NCBI GenBank assembly: GCA_902802975.1
Contig: CADCOF010000182.1
Span: 1 to 15,230 of the forward strand
Source of the DNA: an uncultured Ruminococcus sp.
GTDB lineage: Bacteria; Bacillota; Clostridia; Oscillospirales; Acutalibacteraceae
Reading direction: 5' to 3'
DNA length: 15,230 bases
The translations under genes and the position numbers were made by a program. The notes beneath the pieces were generated by a model that was given only the letters and a program-made list of their open reading frames with translations, was not told where the DNA came from and made no database searches. Of the stretch, positions 1 to 11,600 are shown one piece after another. Position 1 is the first letter of the stretch, and each line of letters begins with the position of its first letter.

Positions 1-276
1 CATAATGTAGGGCGCGGACTTTATGGTGTGTATTATCATAATGTTCGTGCGCGTATCGCCCGCGGGTGCATACCCGCTGTTTACAGCCGCATTTACATCT
101 CTGTTGTTTATTTTATTTTTTCAATTGTTTTTTATTTTGCAATTTTTTCTTTTTCTATTGAAAAATGATAGAAGTTGTGATATCCTATTATTAATGGATG
201 TGGAATTTGTAAATGACATTGATTTTTCGCAAATTTCGTATTTTAGAGAGAGTTTGTTATAGTCAGGAGAGTTAAA
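1..276. other. Gene-free leader upstream of adhE
   Basis: No convincing gene is seen here. An open frame at 23-262 (+) encodes a Phe/Leu-rich string that simply reflects T-rich DNA and has no ribosome binding site, so I do not call it. The left part is GC-rich and carries a perfect 6-bp hairpin (arms 62-67 and 72-77, loop GCAT). It is not followed directly by a T run, so it does not look like a terminator and may be the edge of a repeat extending leftwards. The middle (about 100-160) is very T-rich. The right part holds the adhE promoter and ribosome binding site. Confidence 0.6.
158..186 (+). promoter_or_regulatory. Predicted sigma-A promoter of adhE
   Basis: TTGAAA (158-163), a 17-base spacer and TATCCT (181-186), with TG one base before the -10 (178-179), giving an extended -10. 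The -10 matches the consensus at four of six positions. The start point would be near 193, leaving a leader of about 85 bases. A single TTGTGAT motif overlaps the -10 at 175-181 and resembles one half of a Rex (NADH-sensing repressor) box, but no matching second half is present. Confidence 0.5.
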
Positions 277-2895
277 ATGAGCGATAAAAAGTACGCTGTT
301 GTGGACAGCTCAGAAACCTTTGAACAGCTTCTTGTAAGAGTCAGAGCAGCTCAGACTAAGTATTCATCTTATACGCAGGAGCAGGTGGACGCTATTTTCA
401 GGGCAGCTGCACTTGCCGCAAATAATGCAAGAATTCCACTTGCGAGAATGGCTGTAGAAGAAACCGGCATGGGCATAGTTGAAGATAAAGTGATAAAAAA
501 TCACTATGCGGCAGAGTATATTTATAATACCTACAGAGAAACAAAGACCTGCGGCATTATTGAAGAGGACAAAGCCTACGGTATAACAAAAATCGCTGAA
601 CCTATCGGTGTTATCGGTGCGGTTATCCCTACGACTAATCCCACTTCTACCGCGATTTTTAAGACGCTTATTGCTCTCAAGACAAGGAACGCCGTTATTA
701 TCAGTCCTCACCCGCGAGCTAAAAATTCCACTATCGCCGCTGCAAAGCTGGTTCTGGAAGCTGCTGTAGAAGCAGGGGCACCGGAAGATATTATAGGGTG
801 GATTGATGTTCCGAGCTTGGAGCTTACAAATACTCTTATGAGAGAGTCAGACCTTATCCTTGCAACCGGCGGTCCCGGTATGGTCAAGGCTGCATATTCA
901 AGCGGTACGCCCGCTTTGGGAGTAGGTGCGGGCAATGCGTCTGCGATTATCGATTCTTCGGCGGATATCGTGAATGCAGTCAACTCTATCATTCATTCAA
1001 AAACATTTGACAACGGCATGATCTGCGCAACAGAACAGACGGTTATCGCCGATAAAGAAATCTATGACGCAGTGAAGGCTGAGTTCATAAAAAGAGGCTG
1101 CTATTTTCTCAATGATGAAGAGAAAGACAAAATTCGCCGCACTATGCTGATAAACGGCGCACTGAATGCGAGAATAGTAGGTCAGCGTCCCTCAACTATC
1201 GCAAAAATGGCAGGCTTTGAGGTGCCCGAAAAAACAAAGGTACTCATTGGCGAAACGGATAACACAGATACCGAAGAAGCTTTCGGTCATGAAAAGCTCA
1301 CAACGATACTCGGCATGTACAGATCGGAAAATTTCGATAATGCACTGGATATCGCAGAAACACTTCTTTTCAACAATGGCGGTCTCGGACACACTGCTGT
1401 TTTGTGGATCGACAATGTTAACGAACGTGAGAAACTTCATAAGTTTGCAGAGAGAATGAAAACATGCAGACTCATTGTAAATACACCGTCTTCGTTGGGC
1501 GGTATCGGCGATCTCTATAACTTCAAACTGACTCCGTCGCTTACACTTGGCTGCGGCTCATGGGGCGGTAACTCGGTATCGGAGAACGTGGGAGTCAAGC
1601 ATCTTTTGAATATTAAAACTGTAGCGGAGAGGCGTGAAAATATGCTGTGGTTCAGAGCACCCGAAAAGGTTTACTTTAAGAGAGGCTGCCTGCCTGTGGC
1701 GCTTTCTGAGCTTCATACAATGGGAAAGAAGCGTGCGTTTATCGTTACCGACAGTTTTCTTTTCTCCAACGGCTACACAAAGCCCATTACCGATAAGCTT
1801 TCCGAAATGGGTATAGATTATACAACATTTTCAAATGTTGCTCCCGATCCGTCACTTGCATGCGCTATTGAAGGCGCACAGCAGATGAAGGAGTTCAAGC
1901 CCGATGTAATTATTGCTTTGGGCGGAGGTTCCGCTATGGACGCCGGTAAGATCATGTGGGTTCTTTATGAACATCCGGAAGCAGACTTTCTCGATATGGC
2001 AATGCGTTTTGTGGATATCAGAAAGAGAATTTACACATTCCCGAAGATGGGCGAGAAAGCGTATTTCATTGCTATTTCAACTTCTGCCGGCACAGGCTCC
2101 GAGGTTACTCCTTTCGCTGTTATCACCGATGAGAGGACGGGCGTTAAATATCCGCTTGCCGACTATGAACTTCTCCCCAATATGGCAATTATAGATACCG
2201 ATTATCATATGACTGCGCCGAAGGGACTTACTGCTGCGTCCGGTATAGATGCTGTTACTCACGTTCTCGAGGCGTATGCTTCCATTATGGCTACAGATTA
2301 TACAGACGGTATTGGCTTGAGAGCTATCAAGAATATTTTTGAGTATCTCCCGAGAGCATATGATAACGGTCCCAATGATCCTGTTGCGCGTGAGAAAATG
2401 GCAAATGCCGCAACTATGGCCGGTATGGCTTTTGCAAATGCCTTTCTTGGAGTTTGTCATTCAATGGCTCATAAGCTTGGTGCGTTCCATCATATTCCGC
2501 ACGGTATTGCAAACGCGCTTATGATTGATCATGTAATTCGCTTTAATGCAGCCGAAGTTCCAACAAAAATGGGTACATTCAGTCAGTACGATCATCCTCA
2601 TACACTGGAGCGTTACTGCGAAGTGGCTGATTATCTTGGAATTCAGGGCAGCACAAATGAAGAAAAGCTTGAAAATCTGATCAAGGCTATAGATGAGCTC
2701 AAGGAAAGAGTGGGAATCAAGAAGACCATCAAGGATTATGGCATTGATGAGCAGGATTTCCTCAACAGACTTGATGAAATGTGTGATCAGGCGTTTGATG
2801 ATCAGTGTACGGGTGCTAACCCAAGATATCCGCTTATCAGCGAGATCAGGCAGATGTACCTCAACGCATACTATGGAAATGACGAAACAGTTTAG
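277..2895 (+). CDS. adhE: Bifunctional acetaldehyde-CoA / alcohol dehydrogenase AdhE
   Basis: Reduces acetyl-CoA to acetaldehyde and then ethanol, using two NADH; a cytosolic fermentation enzyme that forms filaments (spirosomes) in the family. The 872 residues match the usual length. The N-terminal aldehyde dehydrogenase half (about 1-445) has the catalytic cysteine C250 in FDNGMICATEQ. The C-terminal iron-dependent alcohol dehydrogenase half (about 460-872) has GGGSAMD at 549-555 and the metal ligands D658 and H662 (GIDAVTH), H728 (GVCHSMAH) and H742 (IPHG), each offset by five from the E. coli residues. The ATG has AGGAG about 7 bases upstream. It is a single-gene transcript with its own promoter and terminator. 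Nothing looks damaged. Redox control by Rex is common for this gene but a full site is not visible here. Confidence 0.98.
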   Translation: MSDKKYAVVDSSETFEQLLVRVRAAQTKYSSYTQEQVDAIFRAAALAANNARIPLARMAVEETGMGIVEDKVIKNHYAAEYIYNTYRETKTCGIIEEDKAYGITKIAEPIGVIGAVIPTTNPTSTAIFKTLIALKTRNAVIISPHPRAKNSTIAAAKLVLEAAVEAGAPEDIIGWIDVPSLELTNTLMRESDLILATGGPGMVKAAYSSGTPALGVGAGNASAIIDSSADIVNAVNSIIHSKTFDNGMICATEQTVIADKEIYDAVKAEFIKRGCYFLNDEEKDKIRRTMLINGALNARIVGQRPSTIAKMAGFEVPEKTKVLIGETDNTDTEEAFGHEKLTTILGMYRSENFDNALDIAETLLFNNGGLGHTAVLWIDNVNEREKLHKFAERMKTCRLIVNTPSSLGGIGDLYNFKLTPSLTLGCGSWGGNSVSENVGVKHLLNIKTVAERRENMLWFRAPEKVYFKRGCLPVALSELHTMGKKRAFIVTDSFLFSNGYTKPITDKLSEMGIDYTTFSNVAPDPSLACAIEGAQQMKEFKPDVIIALGGGSAMDAGKIMWVLYEHPEADFLDMAMRFVDIRKRIYTFPKMGEKAYFIAISTSAGTGSEVTPFAVITDERTGVKYPLADYELLPNMAIIDTDYHMTAPKGLTAASGIDAVTHVLEAYASIMATDYTDGIGLRAIKNIFEYLPRAYDNGPNDPVAREKMANAATMAGMAFANAFLGVCHSMAHKLGAFHHIPHGIANALMIDHVIRFNAAEVPTKMGTFSQYDHPHTLERYCEVADYLGIQGSTNEEKLENLIKAIDELKERVGIKKTIKDYGIDEQDFLNRLDEMCDQAFDDQCTGANPRYPLISEIRQMYLNAYYGNDETV

Positions 2896-2909
2896 TTCAT
2901 AAATTGATT

Positions 2910-2941
2910 ATGCACCGATTGTTTACAGTCGGTGCATTTTT
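2910..2941 (+). terminator. Rho-independent terminator of adhE
   Basis: A 12-bp stem with one T-G wobble (2910-2921 against 2926-2937), a TTTA loop, and a run of five T ending at 2941. It starts 15 bases after the adhE stop codon. The loop and 3' arm overlap the possible -35 box of the next gene. Confidence 0.9.
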
Positions 2942-2949
2942 AGTATATT
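2922..2949 (+). promoter_or_regulatory. Possible promoter of the pseudouridine synthase gene
   Basis: TTTACA (2922-2927), a 16-base spacer and TATATT (2944-2949); each box is one base from consensus. The -35 box starts in the loop of the adhE terminator. A start near 2956 would leave a leader of only about 16 bases. Confidence 0.4.
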
Positions 2950-2971
2950 GTATTTGAAAGATTGATTTACT

Positions 2972-3937
2972 ATGAGGCAAATTATAATTAATAAGAATGA
3001 TTCCGGACAAAGACTGGATAAGTTCATAACAAAAAGATTTAAAAATATGCCTAAAGCTTTAATGTATAAATATATACGAACCAAATATATAAAAGTAAAC
3101 GGAAAACGCTGCGATATCTCAACAAAATTGAATGAAGGCGACGTTATTACACTGTATATCAAAGATGAGTTTTTCGAGGAGCCTGAGTATGATACATATG
3201 ATTTTCTGAAAGCACCTTCGAAACTTGATGTTGTTTATGAAGACGAAAATATAATCCTTATGAACAAGCCAACAGGTCTGCTTTGTCACCCTGATGAAAA
3301 TTATCATTTTGATTCTCTGCTTGCGCGTTTGCAGCATTATATGTACGACAAGGGCGAATATGATCCCAAAAGCGAAAATTCATTTGCGCCTGCGCTTGCA
3401 AATCGTATTGACCGAAACACCGGCGGTATTGTTATCGGTGCAAAAAATGCCGAATCGCTCAGGATACTTAACCAAAAGATCAAAGACCGAGAATTAAAAA
3501 AGCTTTACTTGTGCGCGGTACACGGTGTTCCCAAGAAACATACAGCTTTGCTGACCGGATATCTCCAAAAAAACGAGAATCAGAATAGAGTATACATTTC
3601 ATCAAAAAAAATACCTTACAGCAAGACAGTGAAAACAAAGTATACAGTGATACGAACAGTGAAAAATATCAGTCTGTGCGAGGTTGAGCTTTTAACGGGA
3701 AGAACACATCAGATCAGGGCGCATATGGCGTATATTGGTCATCCGCTTGTCGGAGACGGAAAATACGGTACAAACGATATGAATAAAAATATTTCGCTCA
3801 AATGGCAGGCATTGTGTTCGTATAAGCTTGAATTTGCATTTACAACTGACGGCGGTATACTTGAGTACATCAACGGAAGATCATTTGAAATTGATAAAAT
3901 ATGGTTTTATGAGTATCTGCCTTTTTTAAAAAAATGA
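2972..3937 (+). CDS. RluA-family RNA pseudouridine synthase
   Basis: Predicted to isomerise specific uridines to pseudouridine in rRNA or tRNA. An N-terminal S4-like RNA-binding domain (about 12-60, with RLDKFI and KVNGKR) is followed by the catalytic domain (about 85-310). The catalytic aspartate is D147 in NRIDRNTGG, with N where many RluA proteins have H. The family motif LTGRTHQIRAH is at 241-251 and GDGKYG at 261-266. The 321 residues are normal for RluC/RluD-type enzymes, but which uridine it modifies cannot be told from sequence, so no symbol is given. The ATG has only a weak GAAAG about 11 bases upstream, suggesting low expression. It has terminators on both sides and is probably monocistronic. 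Confidence 0.93.
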   Translation: MRQIIINKNDSGQRLDKFITKRFKNMPKALMYKYIRTKYIKVNGKRCDISTKLNEGDVITLYIKDEFFEEPEYDTYDFLKAPSKLDVVYEDENIILMNKPTGLLCHPDENYHFDSLLARLQHYMYDKGEYDPKSENSFAPALANRIDRNTGGIVIGAKNAESLRILNQKIKDRELKKLYLCAVHGVPKKHTALLTGYLQKNENQNRVYISSKKIPYSKTVKTKYTVIRTVKNISLCEVELLTGRTHQIRAHMAYIGHPLVGDGKYGTNDMNKNISLKWQALCSYKLEFAFTTDGGILEYINGRSFEIDKIWFYEYLPFLKK

Positions 3938-3976
3938 CCATAAGTCAATTTCAAACATTGACTAACGGTCATTTTT
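3930..3976. terminator. Terminator over the rluA-family stop codon, symmetrical
   Basis: Outer stem of 10 bp (3930-3939 against 3967-3976, AT pairs at the base), a 3x3 internal loop, then a 6-bp inner stem (3943-3948 against 3958-3963). It ends in five T on the plus strand, and the matching A run at its start would let it work from the minus side too. The stop codon (3935-3937) lies inside the 5' arm. Confidence 0.85.
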
Positions 3977-3986
3977 ATGATATAAT
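3958..3986 (+). promoter_or_regulatory. Upstream promoter P1 of the ATP synthase operon
   Basis: TTGACT (3958-3963), a 17-base spacer and a perfect TATAAT (3981-3986) preceded by TGA (extended -10). The -35 box is the 3' half of the inner stem of the preceding terminator, so termination and initiation signals share bases. The predicted start is near 3993, giving a leader of about 180 bases. Confidence 0.7.
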
Positions 3987-4070
3987 CTAATTATTGACAG
4001 AAATGCAGTGTTTTTTCTCATTTATGCAAAAAATAAGGGAATTACAATTTCTGTTTATATATAATAACTA

Positions 4071-4099
4071 TTGCACAAAAAATAGCTTTTTGATATAAT
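4071..4099 (+). promoter_or_regulatory. Downstream promoter P2 of the ATP synthase operon
   Basis: TTGCAC (4071-4076), a 17-base spacer and TATAAT (4094-4099) with TGA directly before it (extended -10). The predicted start is near 4106, about 69 bases before atpI. The leader contains a weak 6-bp stem (4113-4118 against 4135-4140). Confidence 0.75.
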
Positions 4100-4174
4100 T
4101 TACTGGAATGATACCGATAAAATTTCAGATTACGATCGGTTCGTTTCTTAAATTGATGAAAAAGGAACAATCGT

Positions 4175-4600
4175 ATGAAAAAGATCGATGATACCGTAAA
4201 AAAAGAAACCGTGTATATTGCAAAATGGACAATGATTTTGTCTTGTATATTGCAGGCGGTATTTTTGATAATAGGAAAATGGTCTCTTTCTGTACTGTTT
4301 GCAAATCTCATTACAGGCTCAGTTGCCGTTTTTAATTTCCTGCTGATGGGTATCACTGTTCAGAAAGCAGTTGACATGGAACAGAAGGACGCAGCAAATT
4401 TGATACGTTTTTCCCAAAGTATCCGACTTCTGATGCAGCTCGCTTTTTGTGCGCTGGGAGTTGTTTTTTTAGATCCCGCTGCGGCTATAATACCACTATT
4501 TTTTCCAAGAGTGGGTGTATCCGTGCGAATCATATTTAACAAAAATCAGGAGAATAATTCCTCTTCTGATGATTTAAGTCAAGGTGGTGATACAGATTGA
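4175..4600 (+). CDS. atpI: ATP synthase subunit I (AtpI/UncI-like membrane protein)
   Basis: A small membrane protein at the head of the operon. Family members help assemble the c ring and may assist cation supply; they are not part of the finished enzyme. The 141 residues have four predicted membrane segments (about 15-34, 37-63, 80-99 and 102-121) and a polar Asn/Ser/Asp-rich tail. AtpI proteins are poorly conserved, so the call rests on size, topology and position directly before atpB. AAAGGAAC precedes the ATG. The stop codon overlaps the atpB start (TTGA). Confidence 0.8.
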   Translation: MKKIDDTVKKETVYIAKWTMILSCILQAVFLIIGKWSLSVLFANLITGSVAVFNFLLMGITVQKAVDMEQKDAANLIRFSQSIRLLMQLAFCALGVVFLDPAAAIIPLFFPRVGVSVRIIFNKNQENNSSSDDLSQGGDTD

Positions 4601-5490
4601 AATCAAAAAAGAAAAGTTCAAAGTTTCGTCTTGTGGATGGATTCCTGCTGATTATGATGATCATTCCCATAGCTTTTGGAATGACGCTGCATATTTTGTT
4701 TAATCCTCCGTCAAACGGAATCGAGATTGCCGGACCTTTGGTCTATTTCACTATACCGATGCCAATCCAGCCGCTTCCCATATCTGAGTCTCAGGTGAAT
4801 TCATGGCTGCTTCTTATTTCGGTGTTCTTTCTATGCTTGTATTTGACTCATGGAATATCGGCAAAACGTCCTACAAAACGGCAGCATATTGTTGAGTGGG
4901 GCATAGAGCAGATAGATAAGCTTGTATCGGACAACATGGGTGAGTTTTTTAAGGATTTTGCTCCGTTTGTGGCTGCTATTATGATCTTGTCTGCGTTTTC
5001 CAGTTTGATGACACTGGTGGGGCTGTATCCTCCTACATCTGATCTTAATATTGTCGGCGGATGGGCACTTCTTGTTTTCATACTTATAACGTATTACAAG
5101 CTCAAGTGCGGATTTGTACATTACTTGAAAAGCTTTGCCGAACCGGTCGCTTTTCTTACTCCGCTCAATGTCATCAGCGAATTTGCCACGCCCGTGTCAA
5201 TGGCGTTCCGTCATTACGGAAATATCCTGTCGGGATCTGTTATCTCGGTTTTGGTCGCAGCCGCTTTACAGGGCTTGTCTTCTATGGTATTAGGCAAACT
5301 TCCCGGATTCTTGGGGCAGTTTCCGCTTTTGCAGATAGGTCTTCCCGCTGTGCTGTCAGTATATTTTGACATTTTCAGCGGACTTTTGCAGGCGTTTATT
5401 TTCGCAATGCTGACGATGCTCTATATTTCGTCCGGATTCCCCGAAGAGGATTACAGACAAAAGCTGAAACGCAAAGTTACAGCAAATTAA
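4597..5490 (+). CDS. atpB: F-type ATP synthase subunit a
   Basis: The Fo stator protein that forms the two half-channels taking ions to and from the c ring. The 297 residues are hydrophobic, with about five to six membrane helices. The essential arginine is R205 in MAFRHYGNILSG, the counterpart of R210 in the E. coli protein, and the conserved PTSDLN motif is at 146-151. The start is TTG, supported by a strong AAGGTGGTGA ribosome binding site ending 6 bases before it and by overlap with the atpI stop. The next gene lies 279 bp away, an unusually wide gap for this junction, filled by an inverted-repeat element. Confidence 0.95.
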   Translation: MKSKKKSSKFRLVDGFLLIMMIIPIAFGMTLHILFNPPSNGIEIAGPLVYFTIPMPIQPLPISESQVNSWLLLISVFFLCLYLTHGISAKRPTKRQHIVEWGIEQIDKLVSDNMGEFFKDFAPFVAAIMILSAFSSLMTLVGLYPPTSDLNIVGGWALLVFILITYYKLKCGFVHYLKSFAEPVAFLTPLNVISEFATPVSMAFRHYGNILSGSVISVLVAAALQGLSSMVLGKLPGFLGQFPLLQIGLPAVLSVYFDIFSGLLQAFIFAMLTMLYISSGFPEEDYRQKLKRKVTAN

Positions 5491-5531
5491 TTTTATAGTG
5501 AACGTGTCATTGGAAATAATTCTATTTTATA

Positions 5532-5672
5532 AGTGTGGAGTTTTGAGAGTTGAGTTTGAAGTGTAAGTAAAAACTTTTTACTCACAACAAAAACTAAAGT
5601 ATCAAACAGAAATATTTTATAGGGGAAGAAAGTCCCGCAAATAAAATAACTCCACTCTCAACTCTCCACACT
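5532..5672. repeat. Inverted-repeat element between atpB and atpE
   Basis: A 141-bp block bounded by complementary ends. AGTGTGGAG (5532-5540) matches CTCCACACT (5664-5672), and GAGAGTTGAG (5545-5554) matches CTCAACTCTC (5657-5666). The two pairings overlap on the right arm; pairing 5532-5537 with 5667-5672 plus the 10-bp inner stem gives 16 bp with one 7-base bulge. Inside is a small perfect hairpin, AGTAAAAACTTTTTACT (5566-5582). No coding frame is seen. The GA/GT-rich arms and tight palindromic bounds suggest a miniature inverted-repeat element; no clear target duplication is visible. Confidence 0.6.
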
Positions 5673-5712
5673 GAAAAAGTGTTTAGAAAATGATTTATGT
5701 CGTTTACTATAA

Positions 5713-6060
<348 letters not shown>

Positions 6061-6078
6061 TAATTAGGAGTTGACATT

Positions 6079-6594
6079 ATGTATTCGTCAGAGGTAATAT
6101 CTGTCAATATATGGCAGATGATAATTTCTATAGCAAATCTTCTGATATTGTTCTTTATGCTAAAAAAATTTCTTTACAAGCCGGTTCAGTCTATGCTGGC
6201 GCGCCGACAGGAGATAATCAACAATGATTTCGAAGAAGCGCGCAAGGCCAAAGATGACGCTGAGAAAAGCCGCAAAAAGTATAACGAAAAACTCAGTGCC
6301 GCACAGGCAGAGGCCGACGTAATAGTCAGCGACGCTAAGGCTAAGGCTCAGCGAAAGAGCGACAAGCTTATTGCAAATGCAAAGGAAAAAGCAGACGAAA
6401 TAATGGATAGAGCAAAGGCGGACGCTGAACTCGAAAAGAAAAAGGCAGAGGCCGATATCAGAAATGAGATTACCGAAGTTTCGACTCTTCTTAGTGAGAA
6501 GATACTCGAAAGAGAGATCAACAAAGACGACCACAGAAAGCTTATTGATTCGTTTATAGAGAATTTGGGTGATAGCTATGACGGAAACCAGTAA
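6079..6594 (+). CDS. atpF: F-type ATP synthase subunit b
   Basis: The peripheral stalk subunit linking Fo to F1. The 171 residues comprise one N-terminal membrane helix (about 11-28), the typical KKFLYKPV junction (29-36), and a long charged coiled coil rich in Ala, Lys, Glu and Asp (about 40-140), ending in a region that binds the delta subunit. AGGAG lies about 9 bases before the ATG, and the gap to atpE is only 18 bases. The 3' end overlaps atpH. Length is typical. Confidence 0.94.
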   Translation: MYSSEVISVNIWQMIISIANLLILFFMLKKFLYKPVQSMLARRQEIINNDFEEARKAKDDAEKSRKKYNEKLSAAQAEADVIVSDAKAKAQRKSDKLIANAKEKADEIMDRAKADAELEKKKAEADIRNEITEVSTLLSEKILEREINKDDHRKLIDSFIENLGDSYDGNQ

Positions 6595-7108
6595 GGAATA
6601 TGCAGAAGCGTTGTTTGCGCTGGCTTTGGAGGAAGGTATTACGGAAGAAATATCCGAAAGCTTGAAGATCGTGCTTTCTCAGTTTCGGGCAAACCCTATG
6701 TACGCCGATTTTTTAGCGTCACCGAATATTACCGTAAACGACCGCGTGAATGCTATTGATGAAGCATTCTCCGGTTCGGTGCATGAATATGTGCTTTCAT
6801 TTTTGAAGCTGCTTTGCCGCAAAGACAGCATACGCTGTATGTATAAAGCGATATACGATTATGAGGATCTTTTCAGAGAGTCAAAAGGGATTGCCCATGC
6901 AAGGGTTATATCTGCGGTTCCGCTGAAGTCCGATGAGAAAACAAAGCTTAAAGCGAAACTTGAGTCTTTGACCGGTAAAAAAGTCGAAATGGAGTGTATA
7001 CACTCAAGCTCTGTGCTGGGCGGCATAGTTGTCTATGTTGACGGCAGAGTGCTTGACGGCAGTTTGAGACGCAGACTGCATGATTTGAAGGAAGTGATAG
7101 CAAAATGA
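6578..7108 (+). CDS. atpH: F-type ATP synthase subunit delta
   Basis: Sits on top of F1 and anchors the b stalk. The predicted 176 residues start [16 protein letters not shown], the usual all-helical N-terminal domain of OSCP/delta proteins, and end with the conserved [21 protein letters not shown] region. I chose the ATG at 6578, which has GGGTGAT just upstream, over an in-frame GTG at 6569 that adds three residues and lacks a good ribosome binding site. It overlaps atpF by 17 bases and shares ATGA with atpA, indicating translational coupling. Confidence 0.93.
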   Translation: MTETSKEYAEALFALALEEGITEEISESLKIVLSQFRANPMYADFLASPNITVNDRVNAIDEAFSGSVHEYVLSFLKLLCRKDSIRCMYKAIYDYEDLFRESKGIAHARVISAVPLKSDEKTKLKAKLESLTGKKVEMECIHSSSVLGGIVVYVDGRVLDGSLRRRLHDLKEVIAK

Positions 7109-8598
7109 GCCGTAAGCCTGAGGAAATCAGCAGCATTATAAAAAAACAGATTAAAGAATATAAATCTAAAATTGAAATGGCAGAAACAGGTACAGTTGTG
7201 CTTGTGGGCGATGGTATAGCGAGAGTATACGGACTTAGAGAATGTATGGCAAGCGAACTTCTCGAATTTGAAGATGGCTCTTACGGCATGGCTCAGAATC
7301 TGGAGACAGAAACAGTATCGGTAGCTGTGCTGTCCGATACAAATAATATTCGTGAGGGCACAACTGTACGCAGAACAGGTCGAGTGCTTTCGGTTCCCGT
7401 TGGCGAACAGCTTTTGGGACGTGTTGTAAATGCGTTGGGCGAGCCGATAGACGGCAAAGGTCCTCATCATTGTACGGCCGAAAAGCCCATTGAAGCAGAA
7501 GCCCCCGGCATTATCGAGAGAAAAAGCGTGTCGCGTCCGATGCAAACAGGTATCAAGGCTATTGACAGTATGATACCGATCGGCAGAGGTCAGCGTGAGC
7601 TTATTATAGGCGACAGACAAACAGGTAAAACAGAGATTGCCGTTGATACTATCATTAATCAGAAAACTACCGGCGTAATATGTATATATGTAGCGATTGG
7701 TCAAAAAGCAAGTTCTGTTGTACAGCTTGCAAACGAGCTGACAAAAGCAGGCGCAATGGAGTATACCATAATAGTATCAGCGTCTGCTGCCGACAGCGCG
7801 CCGCTGCAGTATATTTCACCGTATACCGGCTGCGCAATGGCCGAGTATTTCCGCGAAAAGGGTAAGGACGTCTTGATAGTATACGATGATCTGAGCAAGC
7901 ATGCCGTTGCTTATCGTGCGCTTTCTCTGCTTATCCGCAGACCACCGGGACGTGAAGCATATCCCGGCGACGTATTCTACTTGCATTCAAGATTGTTGGA
8001 GCGCGCTGCATGTGTTGCGCCTGAATTTGGCGGCGGTTCAATTACGGCTTTGCCGATTATCGAAACACAAGCGGGCGATGTATCGGCATATATACCGACA
8101 AATGTTATTTCTATCACAGACGGACAGATTTTCCTCGAAACTGAATTGTTCCACTCGGGCATTATGCCTGCTATAAACCCCGGTATTTCGGTAAGCCGTG
8201 TCGGCGGTTCGGCACAGCTCAAGGGCATGAAAAAAGTTGCGGGTGAACTGAAACTGCTGTATTCACAGTATCGTGAATTACAAGCGTTCTCTCAGTTTGG
8301 TTCTGACCTCGACGCAGATACAAAAGCGCGTCTTGCTTTGGGCGAAAGAATAGTAGAAGTGCTCAAGCAGAATAAAAATGCGCCCGTTGAGGTAGGCTGT
8401 CAGGTCGCAATAGTGTATGCAGTGATCAATGGTTATTTGAACGATACTCCCGTTGCTAAAGTGCATGATTATGAGGAGCGTTTGTACGAGAAACTTCGCA
8501 GTGAAAATCAGGACTTCCTGAAACGTATAGAAGACGGCTATTTTGACGACAGCGATATTGAAACGCTCAAGGAAGTATTTAAGGAAATGAAGAGGTGA
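7105..8598 (+). CDS. atpA: F-type ATP synthase subunit alpha
   Basis: The non-catalytic nucleotide-binding subunit of the alpha3beta3 hexamer; it supplies the arginine finger to the catalytic sites. The 497 residues comprise an N-terminal beta-barrel (about 25-93), the Walker A motif GDRQTGKT (169-176), the Walker B strand around DVLIVYDD (255-262), and the arginine finger R365 in [11 protein letters not shown]. The start overlaps the atpH stop (ATGA), with GGAAGTGAT upstream. All key residues are present. Confidence 0.97.
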   Translation: MSRKPEEISSIIKKQIKEYKSKIEMAETGTVVLVGDGIARVYGLRECMASELLEFEDGSYGMAQNLETETVSVAVLSDTNNIREGTTVRRTGRVLSVPVGEQLLGRVVNALGEPIDGKGPHHCTAEKPIEAEAPGIIERKSVSRPMQTGIKAIDSMIPIGRGQRELIIGDRQTGKTEIAVDTIINQKTTGVICIYVAIGQKASSVVQLANELTKAGAMEYTIIVSASAADSAPLQYISPYTGCAMAEYFREKGKDVLIVYDDLSKHAVAYRALSLLIRRPPGREAYPGDVFYLHSRLLERAACVAPEFGGGSITALPIIETQAGDVSAYIPTNVISITDGQIFLETELFHSGIMPAINPGISVSRVGGSAQLKGMKKVAGELKLLYSQYRELQAFSQFGSDLDADTKARLALGERIVEVLKQNKNAPVEVGCQVAIVYAVINGYLNDTPVAKVHDYEERLYEKLRSENQDFLKRIEDGYFDDSDIETLKEVFKEMKR

Positions 8599-8602
8599 TT
8601 TT

Positions 8603-9409
8603 GTGGGAGCAGATACAAAAGCACTTCGTAACAGGATTAAGAGCGTTGATTCCACACTTCATCTCACAACCGCAATGGGCTTTGTTGCGTCTTCCAAAAT
8701 ACGCCGTGCAACAGAAGCAATGAATAAAAGCCGACAGTATTCAGATGCTGTTTCTTCTATTGTTGATCAGCTTGTGTCAAGCCCCGAATGTCGCAAAAGC
8801 CCGTATATCAAAGGAAATGCCGGTCATAAAACAAAGCTTATTGTAATAGCGGGCGACAGAGGATTGGCAGGCGGCTACAATGCAAATGTTTTTCGTCTTG
8901 TAAAACAATATCCCGACGCCGAAATAGTAGCTATCGGGAAAAGAGCCTGTGATCGTTTCGGCGGCGGTTTTATCACGTCGGAGCGGTTTACTATGGAAGA
9001 CGGCATTCAGCTTGCGCGGGAGTTATGCTTGGAGTATGAGCATAACGAATTCGCACGATTGGGCATAATATATACTCGTTCAATTTCGATAATGACTCAG
9101 CAGGCTGAAGTAATGTGGCTATTGCCGCTCGAGAAAAGAGAATCTAGTAATTCGGCAAGCACAATTTTCGAACCGGACGAACTAACGATACTCAATACGG
9201 CCATTCCAGAATATATCAACGGAAAGTTAATTGGCTGTATAAGAGAGAGTTTTTGTGCGGAAGTATTGGCAAGAAGAATGGCTATGGATTCCGCGGGCAA
9301 GAATGCTCAGGTTATGATAGATGATCTTACGCTGCAGTATAACAGAGCGCGTCAAGGTGCGATAACGCAGGAGATAACGGAAATTGTTGCGGGCAGCGGC
9401 GAAGATTAA
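8603..9409 (+). CDS. atpG: F-type ATP synthase subunit gamma
   Basis: The central shaft that turns inside the alpha3beta3 hexamer and docks on the c ring. The 268 residues are slightly short for the family (about 285). The N-terminal helix (TAMGFVASSKIRRA, 23-36) and the C-terminal helix ending AITQEITEIVAGSGED form the coiled coil, and the Rossmann-like middle domain has GDRGLAGGYN (84-93). The start is GTG, with AGAGGTGAT a few bases upstream; it follows the atpA stop by four bases. No terminator follows, so transcription should run on into the long spacer before atpD. Confidence 0.94.
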   Translation: MGADTKALRNRIKSVDSTLHLTTAMGFVASSKIRRATEAMNKSRQYSDAVSSIVDQLVSSPECRKSPYIKGNAGHKTKLIVIAGDRGLAGGYNANVFRLVKQYPDAEIVAIGKRACDRFGGGFITSERFTMEDGIQLARELCLEYEHNEFARLGIIYTRSISIMTQQAEVMWLLPLEKRESSNSASTIFEPDELTILNTAIPEYINGKLIGCIRESFCAEVLARRMAMDSAGKNAQVMIDDLTLQYNRARQGAITQEITEIVAGSGED

Positions 9410-11554
<2,145 letters not shown>

Positions 11555-11559
11555 TAAAA

Positions 11560-11600
11560 CGCAGTGGGTTTCAAGTATCAGAAACTCACTGCGAATTTTT
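11560..11600 (+). terminator. Terminator of the ATP synthase operon
   Basis: A 13-bp stem with one G-T wobble (11560-11572 against 11581-11593), an 8-base loop, then AATTTTTT. It begins 6 bases after the atpC stop codon. Confidence 0.92.

Noticed and set aside
125..181. Possible Rex operator upstream of adhE
   Set aside because: Only a half-site (TTGTGAT at 175-181) and a poor 18-base match (125-142) are seen; neither has the required symmetrical second half.
23..262. 79-residue hydrophobic open frame before adhE
   Set aside because: Composition follows the T-rich DNA, there is no ribosome binding site, and the predicted adhE promoter lies inside it.
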